From NCBI GenBank assembly GCA_014529385.2, contig CM043948.1, forward strand, positions 76,866,291 through 76,930,290: 64,000 nt of DNA. The letters are read 5' to 3'. The translations under genes were made by a program, and so were the position numbers. The notes beneath the pieces were generated by a model that did not search any database, was not told the DNA's origin, and saw only the letters and a list, made by a program, of their open reading frames with translations. How positions within the stretch are numbered: the stretch's first letter is position 1; every line of letters begins with the position of its first letter. Of this stretch, positions 20,432-32,947 are shown piece by piece. The stretch is from Adiantum capillus-veneris. Its lineage: Eukaryota > Streptophyta > Polypodiopsida > Polypodiales > Pteridaceae.

Positions 20432-21557
20432 CAAATAGGGACCAGATGGTGTTCTGAAGCGTTGTGTCTCGCCTCATGAGGTGGAGCATATTCTGGAGGA
20501 TGCCCACAATGGTCCCACTGGTGGCCATTACCCTGGTCACATCACTGCCCAGAAGATTCTGCAGAGTGGTCTATGGTGGCCCTACGTTTCTAAGGATGCA
20601 ATAGCATATTCTAAGGTTTGTGATGTGTGCCAGCGATGTGGGCTGAAGCCAAGTAAGCAATCCAACCGTCCTATGCAGGTCTCGATGGCGTGGCTACCTT
20701 TTGAGAGATGGGGCTTGGACTTTGTGGGTCCAATATATCCCCCGGCTCAACCAGGTAATCGCAAATATCTGCTAGTGGCTACAGACTATGCAACAAAGTA
20801 GGCGGAGGTACTAGCGACAGTAGATTGCACTGGCAATACAGTAGCCAAATTCGTATATGAAAATATTTTATGCAGATTTGGGTGTCCCTTAGAGATCACC
20901 AGTGATAGGGGCAATCATTTTGTCAATGACATGATCTCAACTTTACTGGCCAATTATAAGATTTTTTATCACAAGTCGTGCTCTTATTACCCTACAGCCA
21001 ATGGGCAGGCTGAGAGCACCAACAAGGTTCTGATCGGACTCTTGAGGAAAGCATGTCATCTCCATCCAGCATCGTGGGCTCAAGCTGTGCACGGCACTCT
21101 TTGGGCATACCGCACATCTTTCAAAGCAACAACGAATCACACGCCCTTTCAACTCGCTTTCGGTTTGGAAGCCATAGCTCCATTTGAGTTCAACTCCGGA
21201 TCCCCTAGGGTGGCCAATCTGCGTGCAAAATGGGGCATGGAAGCTGCTTCTATATCCAGTCTTACCTTATTGGATGAAAGACGCCTTTTAGCTTCTCATG
21301 CTCTGCAAGCGGAGCAACTTCGTCGCAAAGCGTGGCATGATCGCCACCTCAGAAAGCCGAAAATAACGCAAGGCACATTGGTGCTACTCTATCAGGCAAA
21401 ATATTTGAAAAAAGCAAAGAAGCTGGTTCCAGCTTGGCAAGGGCCATTCGTGGTGGAAGAGATTTTACCACAGGGGGCAGTCCGTGTAGTCACTCTAGAA
21501 GGTGTCCCACTGCCTCTGGTAAATGGCTCCAGAATCAAGTGCTATTACTCTGAGTAA
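20432..21557 (+). pseudogene. integrase of copy D
   Basis: The zinc-binding part has HNGPTGGHYPGHITAQKIL and CDVCQRC (HHCC). The core has LDFVGPI, SDRGNHFVND and NGQAESTNK, giving the D, D and E of the catalytic triad. The C-terminal part (WQGPFVVEEILPQGAVRVV, LVNGSRIKCYY) resembles the GPF and NG-R-K ends of Athila/Tat integrases. There is a TAG at 20799-20801, and the start is fused to RT. From 20931 to the stop at 21555-21557 the frame is clean (208 codons). It would insert the cDNA and make the 5-bp duplication seen for this family. Confidence 0.85.
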
Positions 21558-22753
21558 GCAATCTGCAGCATTTCGCCATATGTTGGTTTAAATATCCCAT
21601 CTCTCTCATCCCAACTACCTTTCCACCACCAGAACGGAAGGTTCTGTTATGTCTCAATCTCTGCTAGGTTTGTAGAAGTTTCCATCTTTCAGTCTGAAGT
21701 ATCATTTCCCACTCAGTCTCGGTAATTGGGTATTGTCTTCAACTTCTTACAATTCAATCACTCTTTCTCTAATTGTTCTATCATCAGTGTTATCCAGTGA
21801 AGCTCCTAGCCTCTTTGGTGATCTTTTCTTTAAGGGTACTAACTCCTCTCAAGGTCTGCCACATATAAGTAGCTTGTCAGTAAAGATTTGGTAAGTAAGT
21901 TCTTAGTCTTGGCCTTGCTTGGCCTTCTTCGAAAATGGCTGAGCATTGTTCCCACTGTGGTCACAATGGGCAAATTTCAAGGACATGCTTGTATGCCTCT
22001 CTGCAAGGTGTGCAAAGTGATGTATGGTATCCTCACCGGAGGGGCACAGCTCAAATTTTCGTCTTCAGCATTGGGTGCCAATCATCCCATTTGTCCAATA
22101 AGTCTCCCTCCCCTATCTCTTAAATTCGCCCTCCTCGGCTCTCTCCAACTTCGGCTCCCTTCCCTCCCAATTCGTCCCTTTTTCATAACTGCCGGCTACA
22201 AGAATTTGGGCCTATGAAATTCGCACTCCTCTGCCTGGATTCGCCCCTGCCTATATTGGATTCTCCTCAGCCCCTTGTAAAATTCGCCTATCCTTCATAA
22301 TTCGCCCCTATTCAATTTTCCCTTCCCAGTTCACTACTCTCGCCCCTACCCTCTAAACCCCTCACCCCTACCCTCTCAGCACCCCCTCTCGCCCCTACCC
22401 TCTACCCTCTCGCCCCTACCTCTCAGCACCCCTCTCGCTCCTACCCTATATCCCTCGCCCCTACCCTCTCCCAGCACCCCCTCTCGCCCCTACCCTATAC
22501 CCCTCGTCCCTACCCTCTCTCAACCATAGTTACCCGGAACGTGGAACGGGAACGGCGACGGGATCCCCGCGGAACGGGGGAACGGCTAGGGGTTCGGAAC
22601 GGGAACGGCGCGGAACGAGAGGTATAAAAAACACCCAAATAGTGCATTTTTTAGCTTCTTGTGTTTAAATACAAGGAGTATTAGAGTGCTTTGACTCTAA
22701 TACTCACAAAAAACTCGTTTTGAAGACCATTCAATCTTGCTATGACTAGATGA

Positions 22754-22793
<40 letters not shown>

Positions 22794-23694
22794 AGAGACT
22801 CGAGAGAGTGAGAGGGAGAGGGAGAGATTTGAGAGAGTGGGAGGGAGAGGAAGAGAGCTTGAAGGCTTAAAGCCTTGAGCCTTGAGAGAGTGAGTCTTGA
22901 GAGGGAGAGATCTTGAGAGAGTGAGAGGGAGAGAGCTTGAGCCTTGAGGATTAGCTTGTGGAGAGAAAGGGGGAGGGGGGTGCATTTTATGAGTCCTTGA
23001 GGCCTTGCACACTTCAAAAAGAAGCCCAAACATTTACTTCAATTTTTTCAATTTTTGATTTGTTTGTAGCCGTTGGCTGTTCTAGGGGCATTCCGGAACG
23101 TTTTGGGGGCGTTCGGAACGTTCCGGAACGGCCGTTCCGGTTTGCACTTGCCACCCGGAACGTCAAACGTTTCGGGACGTTTCGGAACGTTCGGGAAGGG
23201 AACTGCCCCCTCGGAACGCCGGAACGGGGGCTAGGGGGCGTTCCCCGGTAACTATGCTCTCAGCACCCCCTCTCGCCCCTACCCTCTACCCACCCACTTT
23301 CGCCCCTGGCCTATTTTTGTTTGAATTCGCCCCTACCCATTTTCTCTCAGCAATTCGCCCCTACCCTAACTGGCCCAAATTAGCCCAAGCCTTATTAATT
23401 CGCCCCAGATAACTTTCTCGCGCCTGCACTCTTCATTCACCCCTACCCTAACTTACTCGCCCTAGCCTAACTCCCTTCGCCTATTAGCTCTTGATTCGCC
23501 CCTATACCCAATCCTCAATCGAATCCTCTCCCCCAGCCCCACAAAATCGCCCCAGCTCCCCTTCTGTCCAGCCTCTGCCTAGCCCAATCCCAAATCGTTT
23601 TGCAGAAACTCCACCTTGGTCTGCATCTGACTCAGTGCTTTTCCATCCCTTGTCTACTCAACTGCTCACTGTTTGTCATCCACCCGACCTCACC
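21558..23694 (+). repeat. Spacer of copy D with CGCCCCTACCC minisatellite
   Basis: This lies between pol and the extra ORF. It is pyrimidine-rich, with many degenerate units of the type TTCGCCCCTACCCT at about 22215-22520 and 23263-23520. Copies C (about 50880-51480) and A (minus strand, about 44390-44700) have the same kind of spacer at the same place. A MITE-like insertion (22525-23256) splits the array in D. No convincing gene is seen. Confidence 0.75.
22525..23256. mobile_element. MITE-like DNA transposon with GGAACG subterminal arrays (hAT-like?)
   Basis: The ends are inverted: CATAGTTACCCGG at the left and CCGGTAACTATG at the right. Flanks CTCTCAAC and CTCTCAGC match at 7 of 8 positions, as expected for an 8-bp hAT-type duplication, although the surrounding minisatellite makes this less certain. 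About 90 bp at the left and 160 bp at the right are packed with GGAACG/CGTTCC motifs, several forming GGAACGTTCC palindromes. The middle has a GA tract (about 22757-22790) and no transposase. It is absent from the equivalent place in C and A, supporting insertion. Confidence 0.7.
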
Positions 23695-25792
23695 ATGGCA
23701 GGAGGTAGCAAGCAACAGGAGAAACAGCCAGAAGGAAGTAGCAAGAAAAAGGTAGAGTTGAAGAGGAGGAAAGCTCTGGTTGCAGAATCAGAGAGTGAAG
23801 CAGAGGAAGTATCTGCAAGCAGCAATAGCCATGAAATAGAGGACTTTACCTCCAGTGACCCAAGTGATGAGAGCTACAAAGCAGACTCAGCAGCATCTGA
23901 TGATTCAGATCTAGAGTCAAGTGCTTCCAGTGATCAGGAGGAACATTCAAAAGTTGCCCAGAAAAAAGAAAAGCAGCCAATCATCACTCATGAAATCAAG
24001 AGGCCTGCTTCTTCGAAAAATCGCACAGCATTCTCATTAAATTTTCATATACAGCAACCTCGACCATCTCTCAGTGAGGTGCTTTCGACTGCTCAGCTAC
24101 AGACTCTGGGACTCACAGCATTGGCTGATGCAAATGTACCTGATACAGTTACAGCAGAGCTGATACATCAACTGTTGAAAGACTTTCCAAAGGTCCGGGG
24201 CCACAAGCTAGCAGCTACAAGGCTTGGCCATGCCATGGGTATGACCAACTTTCCAGCTGTGAAGTCTACTACTCGCACTTTCTCTTTGCTGTCCAAGCAT
24301 GCAACAATTAAAGCATGTCAAGAGCTATTAAGTTCGGATCACCCAAATTATGAGCGAAACAGACGGCTTCTCGCAATCTTCAGGTATTACTTTCTGGCTC
24401 GAGATGCCAAAGAAGACAAGGAAAAAACAGATCTTCTCACTACATTCTCCCACTGCGACGGGATATACTGTTTAATCCACACTATCCCATGTGAATTCCA
24501 CCAAATTCTCTTCAGCTCTTTGCAGTCTAGGGCTAAAAGATTTCGGGCTGCAGTCTGTGCAGTTAAGTTTTAAATGTTTTGTGGCACCTCTCTTGGCATG
24601 GGTCATAAACATACCTATTAACATAAATGAAGTGGATGAGGAACAGGAAACCTGGAAAGGGAAAAGGAAAACCGTGAGCATGCAGGTTGACCCCACAGTC
24701 ACCAAGAAAAAGAAGATCAAGGCGAAAGCGGTGAAGGATATAGTGCAGTCTCTACTCTCCTTGCCAGTTTCTGAGAGCCAGCAGACTAGGGTACATCTTC
24801 AGCGTCACACGTCTACTTCTACCCCAGGTTCTGTTGTGCCGGCACTAGTGTCTACTGCCGCTCCTCAGGACAAGATGGTCACTTCACCCATACAGGATCC
24901 TCTTCCTTCTTCTCCCATCTTCACTCATACACCGGTCAACATATCTCTCGCTCCACCTACAACAACAATCTCCGAGGCACCCACTATACCAACTGTACCT
25001 ACTTCTAGCTCGCTGGCTGTGCCACATGTGCGCCCTCCAGCATCACATGCATCTGAGGGATCTTCAGGTAGGACCGACTCCACTTCTCTGTTTCAGCTTT
25101 CAGAGAAGTTACTTCAGGACTCCAAAGCTGCTATTGCCACCATCGAGCTAGGCGCGGAGCAGCTAGCTGCAACCCACCAGCATCACTCCGCCACATACGT
25201 AGCTATGGAGGGATCTCTGCAAGTTGCCGAGAGTGCCATCGCAGACCGAGATGCAACGATTTTTGCACTACAGCAGGCATTGAAGATAAAGTCGAGGATT
25301 ATTGATGACCTAAAAGCACAGGTGCAGGGATTTCAAGAAATGCTTATGTATGGTAACAGGCCTACCCAGGCTCGTGTGGGATATGGATGGACTGGGCCAG
25401 GGATACAGGTCCAGAATCCAGCAGGCTTTGCAGCGCCAGCAGGTCCCTCTCAGCCCTCTCAGCAGTTCATGGGACACTACCCACAGCCCCAGTTCCAGTA
25501 CTTTACTCAGCAGGGGTCTCAGGTCCAGATGACACACATGCAGAGCCAGAGTGTTCCTTGCTGTGACGGTGTTGCTGGTGCACACCGCCATGGTTGTGTT
25601 ACTAGGCGTCCGGAGTTCACTTCAGGGCAGGTGCTTCCATCTGCTGTGCAGCAGATGGTTGCTACAACCACAGAAAGCCAGGTTATGCAGAGCACAGTAC
25701 AACAACCGCATAGTTACACAATCGATCTGATGGCTCCTCCCGATCCGGATACTTATGGAGCAGCAGTGGCGACGACACTTTCCCTTGGGTGA
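23695..25792 (+). pseudogene. Extra 3' ORF of the gypsy family, copy D (about 700 codons, function unknown)
   Basis: The ATG at 23695 sits in a good context (CACCATGGC). The protein begins Lys/Glu/Ser-rich and acidic (residues 1-100). A conserved folded-looking block follows (about 100-310), with PRPSLSEVLS, FPKVRGHKLAATRLGHAMG, RRLLAIFRYYFLARDAKE, CLIHTIPCEFHQILFSSL and PLLAWVINIPI. A nuclear-signal-like KKKKIKAK, a Pro/Thr/Ser-rich linker, a likely coiled coil (around IADRDATIFALQQALKIKS) and a Gln-rich tail come next. The motif CCDGVAGAHRHGC lies at 25559-25597. A 5-nt deletion near 24551 relative to C shifts the frame; otherwise there are no stops. No signal peptide or clear membrane segment is seen. 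The position is that of the env-like ORF in Athila elements, but homology is not established. Confidence 0.8.
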
Positions 25793-25880
25793 CAGGACTG
25801 TGCTCTTGCCCCACCTTTCATTGTACATATAGTTACTTTTGCAGTTTCATTCAGTTTTGGCTCACCGAGATGGTGACCAG

Positions 25881-25897
25881 TCTTGTGGCGGACAACC
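25881..25897 (+). promoter_or_regulatory. Conserved box before the 3' LTR (plus-strand primer candidate)
   Basis: GTCTTGTGGCGGACAAC-type sequence directly abuts the LTR. The same 17-nt box precedes the 3' LTR in C (53831-53847) and A (minus strand, 41770-41786). It is G-rich at best, not a normal polypurine tract. Confidence 0.5.
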
Positions 25898-26455
25898 TGT
25901 AGCAGACTACAGTGTCACTTTCACAAGACACAGTTACAGTTAGTACAGTTGGTCTGGTCTGTTCACACTGGACGGACACTCTGGGCAGTGACACGTGGCA
26001 GGGATACGGATGGTGGCCTAGTGGACATGTGGCCAGGTCACACTTAGCTGGCCGACATTTATGAGCCGTTGGTGGCTCTTTATGATTGTATCTATGAGTA
26101 GTAGCCGTTGGGTCATTATCATTATCTTATATAGATGGTCGGTTCATAGTCTAGGTAGCGAGTCTTACACAGAGCACTGCTTCACCATCCCTGCACATCT
26201 GAGCCTCGACACCCCACTTATACCTGTGAGTCCTGGACTGGAGCTGAGTGTGCTACCATGCCAGAGTCTGTACATGGTTCTTTGAGCTAGTCGAGTCCAC
26301 ATGTTCTGGTCCACTGTTGTGTCTCTGTTGTTATCCATTGTTTCTGTGTTTCATTCTGTTTGAGAGAGTTTCCATTTGTTTGAGTGAGATTGTCACGCAC
26401 ATTGCACTGAGGGGCACCCACACTGTAGAGAGCACGACACATTATCTGCACTACA
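25898..26455 (+). repeat. 3' LTR of copy D
   Basis: 558 bp, TGTAGCAGAC to GCACTACA, followed by GTGAG (26456-26460). It keeps ACACGTGGC at 25991-25999. Confidence 0.92.
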
Positions 26456-26460
26456 GTGAG

Positions 26461-27348
26461 AAAGAGCTCGATGGGAATCCAGCCTGAAAAAGTGTCAGAC
26501 CGAAGTGCTTGACCCCCATTCTTGAACTCTTTGGTTTTCTTTTTCTTCTTTTCAAGGATGTCGTACTGAGTAGCTCTTAACAAGTGATTCTACTTCTTAC
26601 CATGGATAGTACCAAAAGTGTGGGTATCACTGTCAGAACTATCGAAAAAGGAAAAGGTCTTCTCCTCTGAGCTGCTAGATTGCTTTCTAGACCTCTTCTT
26701 GAATTTTCTTTTCTTGTCTTTCTTCGCTTCTTCCGCCTCTGCCCATCCTAACTAGACCCAGAGGGAGAGGAACTGTCACAGCTGTCTGAAGACGAAAAAG
26801 AACACGGATTATCCTAGAAGTGAACACGCTTCTTAGATCCACTAGCCGCCTCGAAAGCAAATTTCTGAACCAAAATCTTTTGACTTGCTTTTCTTCCGAG
26901 AGTGCTTGTTGGCTTTCATCTCATCTGACACACCTTCTATTGAAGAGCTTCATCAAACTCTTCTTGCGAGTAAAGTTTCTGCTTTTCTACACCCGGCTTT
27001 GCTTTGGTCTTCATAGTCAACTTGATAGGAGAGTGGATGGCCTTCTGCCATCGGGTGTGAACCTCATCAAGCGCATGATTCTTCAAATATTTCACATAGT
27101 TCAAGTCATTGGAGTACTTGATCATTGCTTTGCATAGGTATCAACCTGAAGTTGATGCTTGTACTCCGCTTTGTCGAGATCCCCTGACGAAAACTTGCCG
27201 CTGTCTTGTCTCAATTCCTCAAGGACGTTTTTACCATTTCTTCGTTGGGTCTTTCCATTTCTCCATTGGGGGTGGAGTGCTCTGCATCCTCTTGCAAACG
27301 TGTACTCGGTGGGATGTTGTTCTCTCTGTCGTATTCACTGCTAGAACC
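26461..27348 (-). pseudogene. gag: Gag of element G (N-terminal half)
   Basis: Minus-strand sequence contains YVKYLKNHALDEVHTRW, a Lys-rich segment (KKDKKRKFKKRSRK), runs of Ser, and IQYDILEKKKKKT-like ends. It joins 15514 once copy D is removed. Frames are broken by stops. It is flanked on the right by the copia element F. I infer Gag from continuity with the capsid core at 14754-15514. Confidence 0.5.
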
Positions 27349-27350
27349 TT

Positions 27351-27578
27351 TCTTACCATACATATGTGGTAGTGATGTGTATGAACACACTTAGGACCGC
27401 CGGGGTATCTTTTCCCTGACTAAGAGGCTTTTTCCCCCGTGCATTGTATATGCGCCCATTATTAAAGGGCTAACTTATCTTTCATTTGTGCACTAAGCAA
27501 TATACTCTCTATTGTGTGCCTTGAGCTTCTTCATCTTCTCCAAGCTGTGTGTGTTTCTCTGCAACCCTACTTCCAACA
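27351..27578 (+). repeat. 5' LTR of copia F
   Basis: TCTTACCATAC to CTTCCAACA; the matching right LTR begins TGTTACC, so the first G has mutated to C. A TATATG lies near 27449 and ATTAAAGG near 27461. Confidence 0.85.
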
Positions 27579-27579
27579 A

Positions 27580-27593
27580 TTAGTATCAGAGCA
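27580..27593 (+). other. Primer-binding site of copia F
   Basis: TTAGTATCAGAGCA matches the plant initiator-Met site TGGTATCAGAGCA except near its first bases, and starts 1 nt after the LTR. Confidence 0.8.
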
Positions 27594-27667
27594 GGTTGCG
27601 TCCTCCCGAGCATAGTCGTCAGCGTCGCCAGCTGTTTGTGTCAAGCCACTGAAGAACGGAGCCGACT

Positions 27668-28470
27668 TGCAGATCCCGGCCGAGGGGCCTAAACCCTAGA
27701 AGAAGAAGCAGGAGAAGAAGTTTCATCAACAAGCAAAGTCTTAACAAGTGGCCTATTTCTAAAGAAGAGTTCCCACCAACTTATGGGACCCTGTCTAATG
27801 GGGCCCAAGTGACTAGAGATAAATAAAGCAGGACCAACACACACACAGAGAAGATGCACATCCAACTGATGAAGCAGCAGCAGACGAAGTTTCACCAACA
27901 AGCAAAGTCTTGACGAGTGGCCTATTTTGAAAGAAGAGTTCCCACCAACTTATGGGACCCCGTTCGATGGGGCCCAATTGACTAGAGATAAATAAAGCAG
28001 GACCGACACACACACAGAAGATGCGCAGCCAACTGATGACGTGGCAGGCCAATACTGATACTCTTGATTTTAAGCTCACGTGCTGATGTGGCACTGTATG
28101 GACGTCCGTGAAATGCATTGATTGCTGACGTGACAGATTGTATGGGTTTCCACAGTTTACGCTGGCAGCTTCTAAGCTAGATGCTTTTGAGTTTGAAGCT
28201 TTTCATGTACCTGCTTTTCATAGGCCAAGGGCCTTTAAATGTGAGCCAAGGGCTCATTCTCTAGCATGCTTCAAGGTGAAGGTGCAAAGGATGGAGTACC
28301 GGTGTTGTACTGAGTTCAAGCAATATAAAGAAATATTGAAAGGGGCACAAGCGTTTGGAGTCAGTGCTCTCTTGGGGTGGAACTCCGCCACTCCCTGTCT
28401 CGTGTGCCGTGCACTCTCTCTCTCTTTCAGCTCAGTTGTTATTTGAAGTGCTTAAAGTTGTTCACTCTGT
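27668..28470 (+). repeat. 5'-truncated LTR fragment of the G/H family (copy R5) in the F leader
   Basis: It starts abruptly at GATCCCGGCCGAGGGGCC, equivalent to the middle of R1 (about 3525). It carries TGACGTGGCA-type boxes (28035, 28083, 28126), ATATAAAGAAATATTGAAAGG near 28321 and GGAACTCCGCC near 28379. An internal tandem duplication has a 169-bp period (units at 27717 and 27886). No ends or target duplication were found. Confidence 0.6.
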
Positions 28471-28812
28471 TCTTTTCCATTGGCACGTGGTGCCCATCCT
28501 AGCTTTTGCTTACTCACTTTCTCAAATTTGGGTGAGCTATGGTGAGGGTCAGTAGGTCGACAAATACTTCGCGACAGCTCGTACAGCTGGGTTTGCTCAG
28601 AATTTTCATTCGGGCTCATTTCAGCCACCGTTTTCACTACAAGCAGTATTGCACAGGCAATTTCATCTTTTTGTGCAGAATGTTTGTCAATGCACTTTTC
28701 TAAAGAACAAGTCTCTTACAGTCTTCTTTGGATTGTGCTATATAGCACATGTTAGTCCCGCTTTGTTTCTCCTCTTTTCAGGCAGTTTTCACATCAGGTG
28801 CAAGCAATCGCC

Positions 28813-29936
28813 ATGGCTAACAACAACACAGATGTATTCAACATGTTTTCTTCTCTTTTCAGGCAGTTTTCACATCAAGTGCAGGTACTCACCATGGCTG
28901 ACAACAACACAAATGTATTCAAGATGTTCGTTGTTGAGGATAAACTGGACGGGGACAATTACCCAATGTGGGCTTACATGATGCAACATGTCCTTGTGTC
29001 AAAGGGCGTTTGGAAAGTTGTGCAGGGCATTGATGTACGTCCGGATTCTGTGGATACAGGCACTGTTGAGGATGTTGAAGGTTTTGGTGGTAGGATTGTT
29101 GCTGTTAGAGATGTTTTGCCTACGGCTGAGCAATCTCGTTGAGATGTTAAGAGATGCGCAGGCTCATGCATTAATTGCATTATCTGTGAAGTGCACTATT
29201 ACTGCTCACATTTGCTCAGTTAAATCAGCTAAACAGACTTGGGATATTCTGGCTGGTCTTTTTGCAAGTCGCAATGAGGCTAAAATTGCATTGCTGCGTA
29301 AAAAGCAAGAGTCGAAGATTATGAATGAGGAAGATGACATGGACGCTTTCCTTGTTGGTATTAACGATATCAATGAGCAACTCATGTTTGCAGGCGAAGT
29401 CATTTCTGACAATTTCCTTATGCAGAGTGTTCTTTATTCTTTGTCAAATTCTTACCAGACTTTTGCTAATACTTGGAGACTTATGACCCAAGGAAATCTT
29501 GATGTTGTCAAGTTTGATGCATTATGCACATTGTTGTTACAAGAGTCGCTTTCAAGAAAAAACAGGGCTAAACAGTGTGCAATTGAACAGGCTTTTATTG
29601 TTGCTCAAAGAAAAGGTGGTAAACCGTAACAGCAATGTAGCCACTTCTCAGGTTTCTTCAGCGAGTGGCAAATCACCTCATCCTAATTCTTCTGATGGCA
29701 ACACTTCGTCTAGGAATTCTTGTGAAACGGACAAAAAAAAGATGCGTTGCCATTATTGCAAAGCTAATGATCACTTGATCAAGCAGTGTCCTAAATTGAA
29801 GGGAAAACAGGCCCAGAAGAAAGGGGTTGGTTCCACTACAAGTGCAGCTATTGTAGAATCTTTTGTGAAAAGAGATTGTGATGTTGATCTAGATGCAAAG
29901 TGGGCAGTTGGTGTAGAGTGCACTTATTGTTCATAA
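28813..29936 (+). pseudogene. gag: gag of copia F
   Basis: The 5' end is tandemly duplicated with an 81-bp period, so two equivalent starts exist: MANNNTDVF (28813) and MADNNTNVF (28894), in frame with each other. The UBN2-type Gag follows: EDKLDGDNYPMWAYMM, then in a second frame (from about 29140) SAKQTWDILAGLFASRNE and WRLMTQGN. A third frame from about 29600 holds the zinc knuckle CHYCKANDHLIKQC (about 29747). Two frameshifts break it. The duplicated leader also carries a repeated CAGGCAGTTTTCACATCA. Gag would build the particle and bind RNA. Confidence 0.85.
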
Positions 29937-29943
29937 TGCATGT

Positions 29944-30240
29944 ATGTCAGTTGCTACAAATTCACATGTGTGTTACTTTGATAATGGTGCTACAAAGCAC
30001 ATTACCTCACATTGTGACTTGTTTACCTCTCTCAAGTCTGTCCCTCGTGGGAATACAATCACTTGTGCCAACAATGTCTCTTATCTGGTCCAGGGACTTG
30101 GAAAGATTGTGCTGACAACTACGAATGGTAGTTTTTTCACACTTGTTGATGCACTTTATGTACCTAGGATCAAAAAAAAACCTTCTATCTGTATGTGCGC
30201 CTGCTATACTTAGTCTTGTTGTGAAATTTTGTGGATGATA
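29944..30240 (+). pseudogene. protease of copia F, cut by copy A
   Basis: CYFDNGATKHIT is the copia protease active site (usually D-S-G-A-T/S), here with Asn after Asp. VPRGNTITCANN and LVDALYVPRI are the expected downstream motifs. The frame is cut near 30213, and copy A enters at 30246 after GATGT. Confidence 0.8.
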
Positions 30241-30245
30241 GATGT
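30241..30245 (+). repeat. Target-site duplication of copy A, left
   Basis: GATGT, repeated at 60718-60722. Confidence 0.9.
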
Positions 30246-30513
30246 TGTAGCGCAGATAGTGTGTCGTGCTCTCTACAGTGGGTGCTCCTCAATGCAATGT
30301 GCGTGAAAATCTCACTCAAAACAGATTGAAAACAAAGGAACAATAGACAACAACTGAGCTTACAGAGACACAACAGCAACAGACCACAACATATGACTCG
30401 ACTATCTCAAAGAACTGATACAGACTCTGGCGTGGCAACACACTCAGCTCCAGCCTAGGACTCACAGGTACAATGGGATGTCGAGCTCAAATGTGCAGGG
30501 ATGGTGAAGACGT
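30246..30513 (-). repeat. 3' LTR of copy A, outer part
   Basis: It starts TGTAGCGCAGATAG, the reverse complement of the family LTR end. It continues at 41457 after element B; the sum, less the 4-bp duplication, is 577 bp, matching the right LTR (576 bp). Confidence 0.9.
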
Positions 30514-32919
<2,406 letters not shown>

Positions 32920-32938
32920 TTAGCCCTCTCCCTTTGGC
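32920..32938 (-). other. Polypurine tract of element B
   Basis: On the minus strand, GCCAAAGGGAGAGGGCTAA directly precedes the 3' LTR (TGATGGCC). Confidence 0.75.
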
Positions 32939-32947
32939 TAGAGGCAT

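Larger units (their letters stand above)
15515..26455 (+). mobile_element. Gypsy copy D, nearly full length with pol deletions and the extra 3' ORF
   Basis: 10.9 kb, with 558-bp LTRs at both ends and GTGAG duplications. Order: LTR, primer region, gag with knuckles, protease, RT (two deletions), integrase, spacer with minisatellite and a MITE, extra ORF, conserved box, LTR. The LTRs differ at about 17 of 558 positions by eye (near 3 percent). It sits in the gag of G in the opposite orientation. The domain order and the integrase end (LVNGSRIK) suggest the Athila/Tat (OTA) branch. Confidence 0.9.

Noticed and set aside
22697-23033. Ser/Leu-rich minus-strand frames in the MITE-like element
   Set aside because: Produced by a GA-type tract; no transposase motif.
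21558-23694. Regular CCCTACCC units considered as a CRISPR-like or telomeric array
   Set aside because: Units are degenerate, without constant spacers, in a plant retrotransposon spacer.
23695-25792. Calling the extra ORF an envelope gene
   Set aside because: Only the position matches env-like ORFs; no signal peptide, membrane segment or cleavage site is visible.
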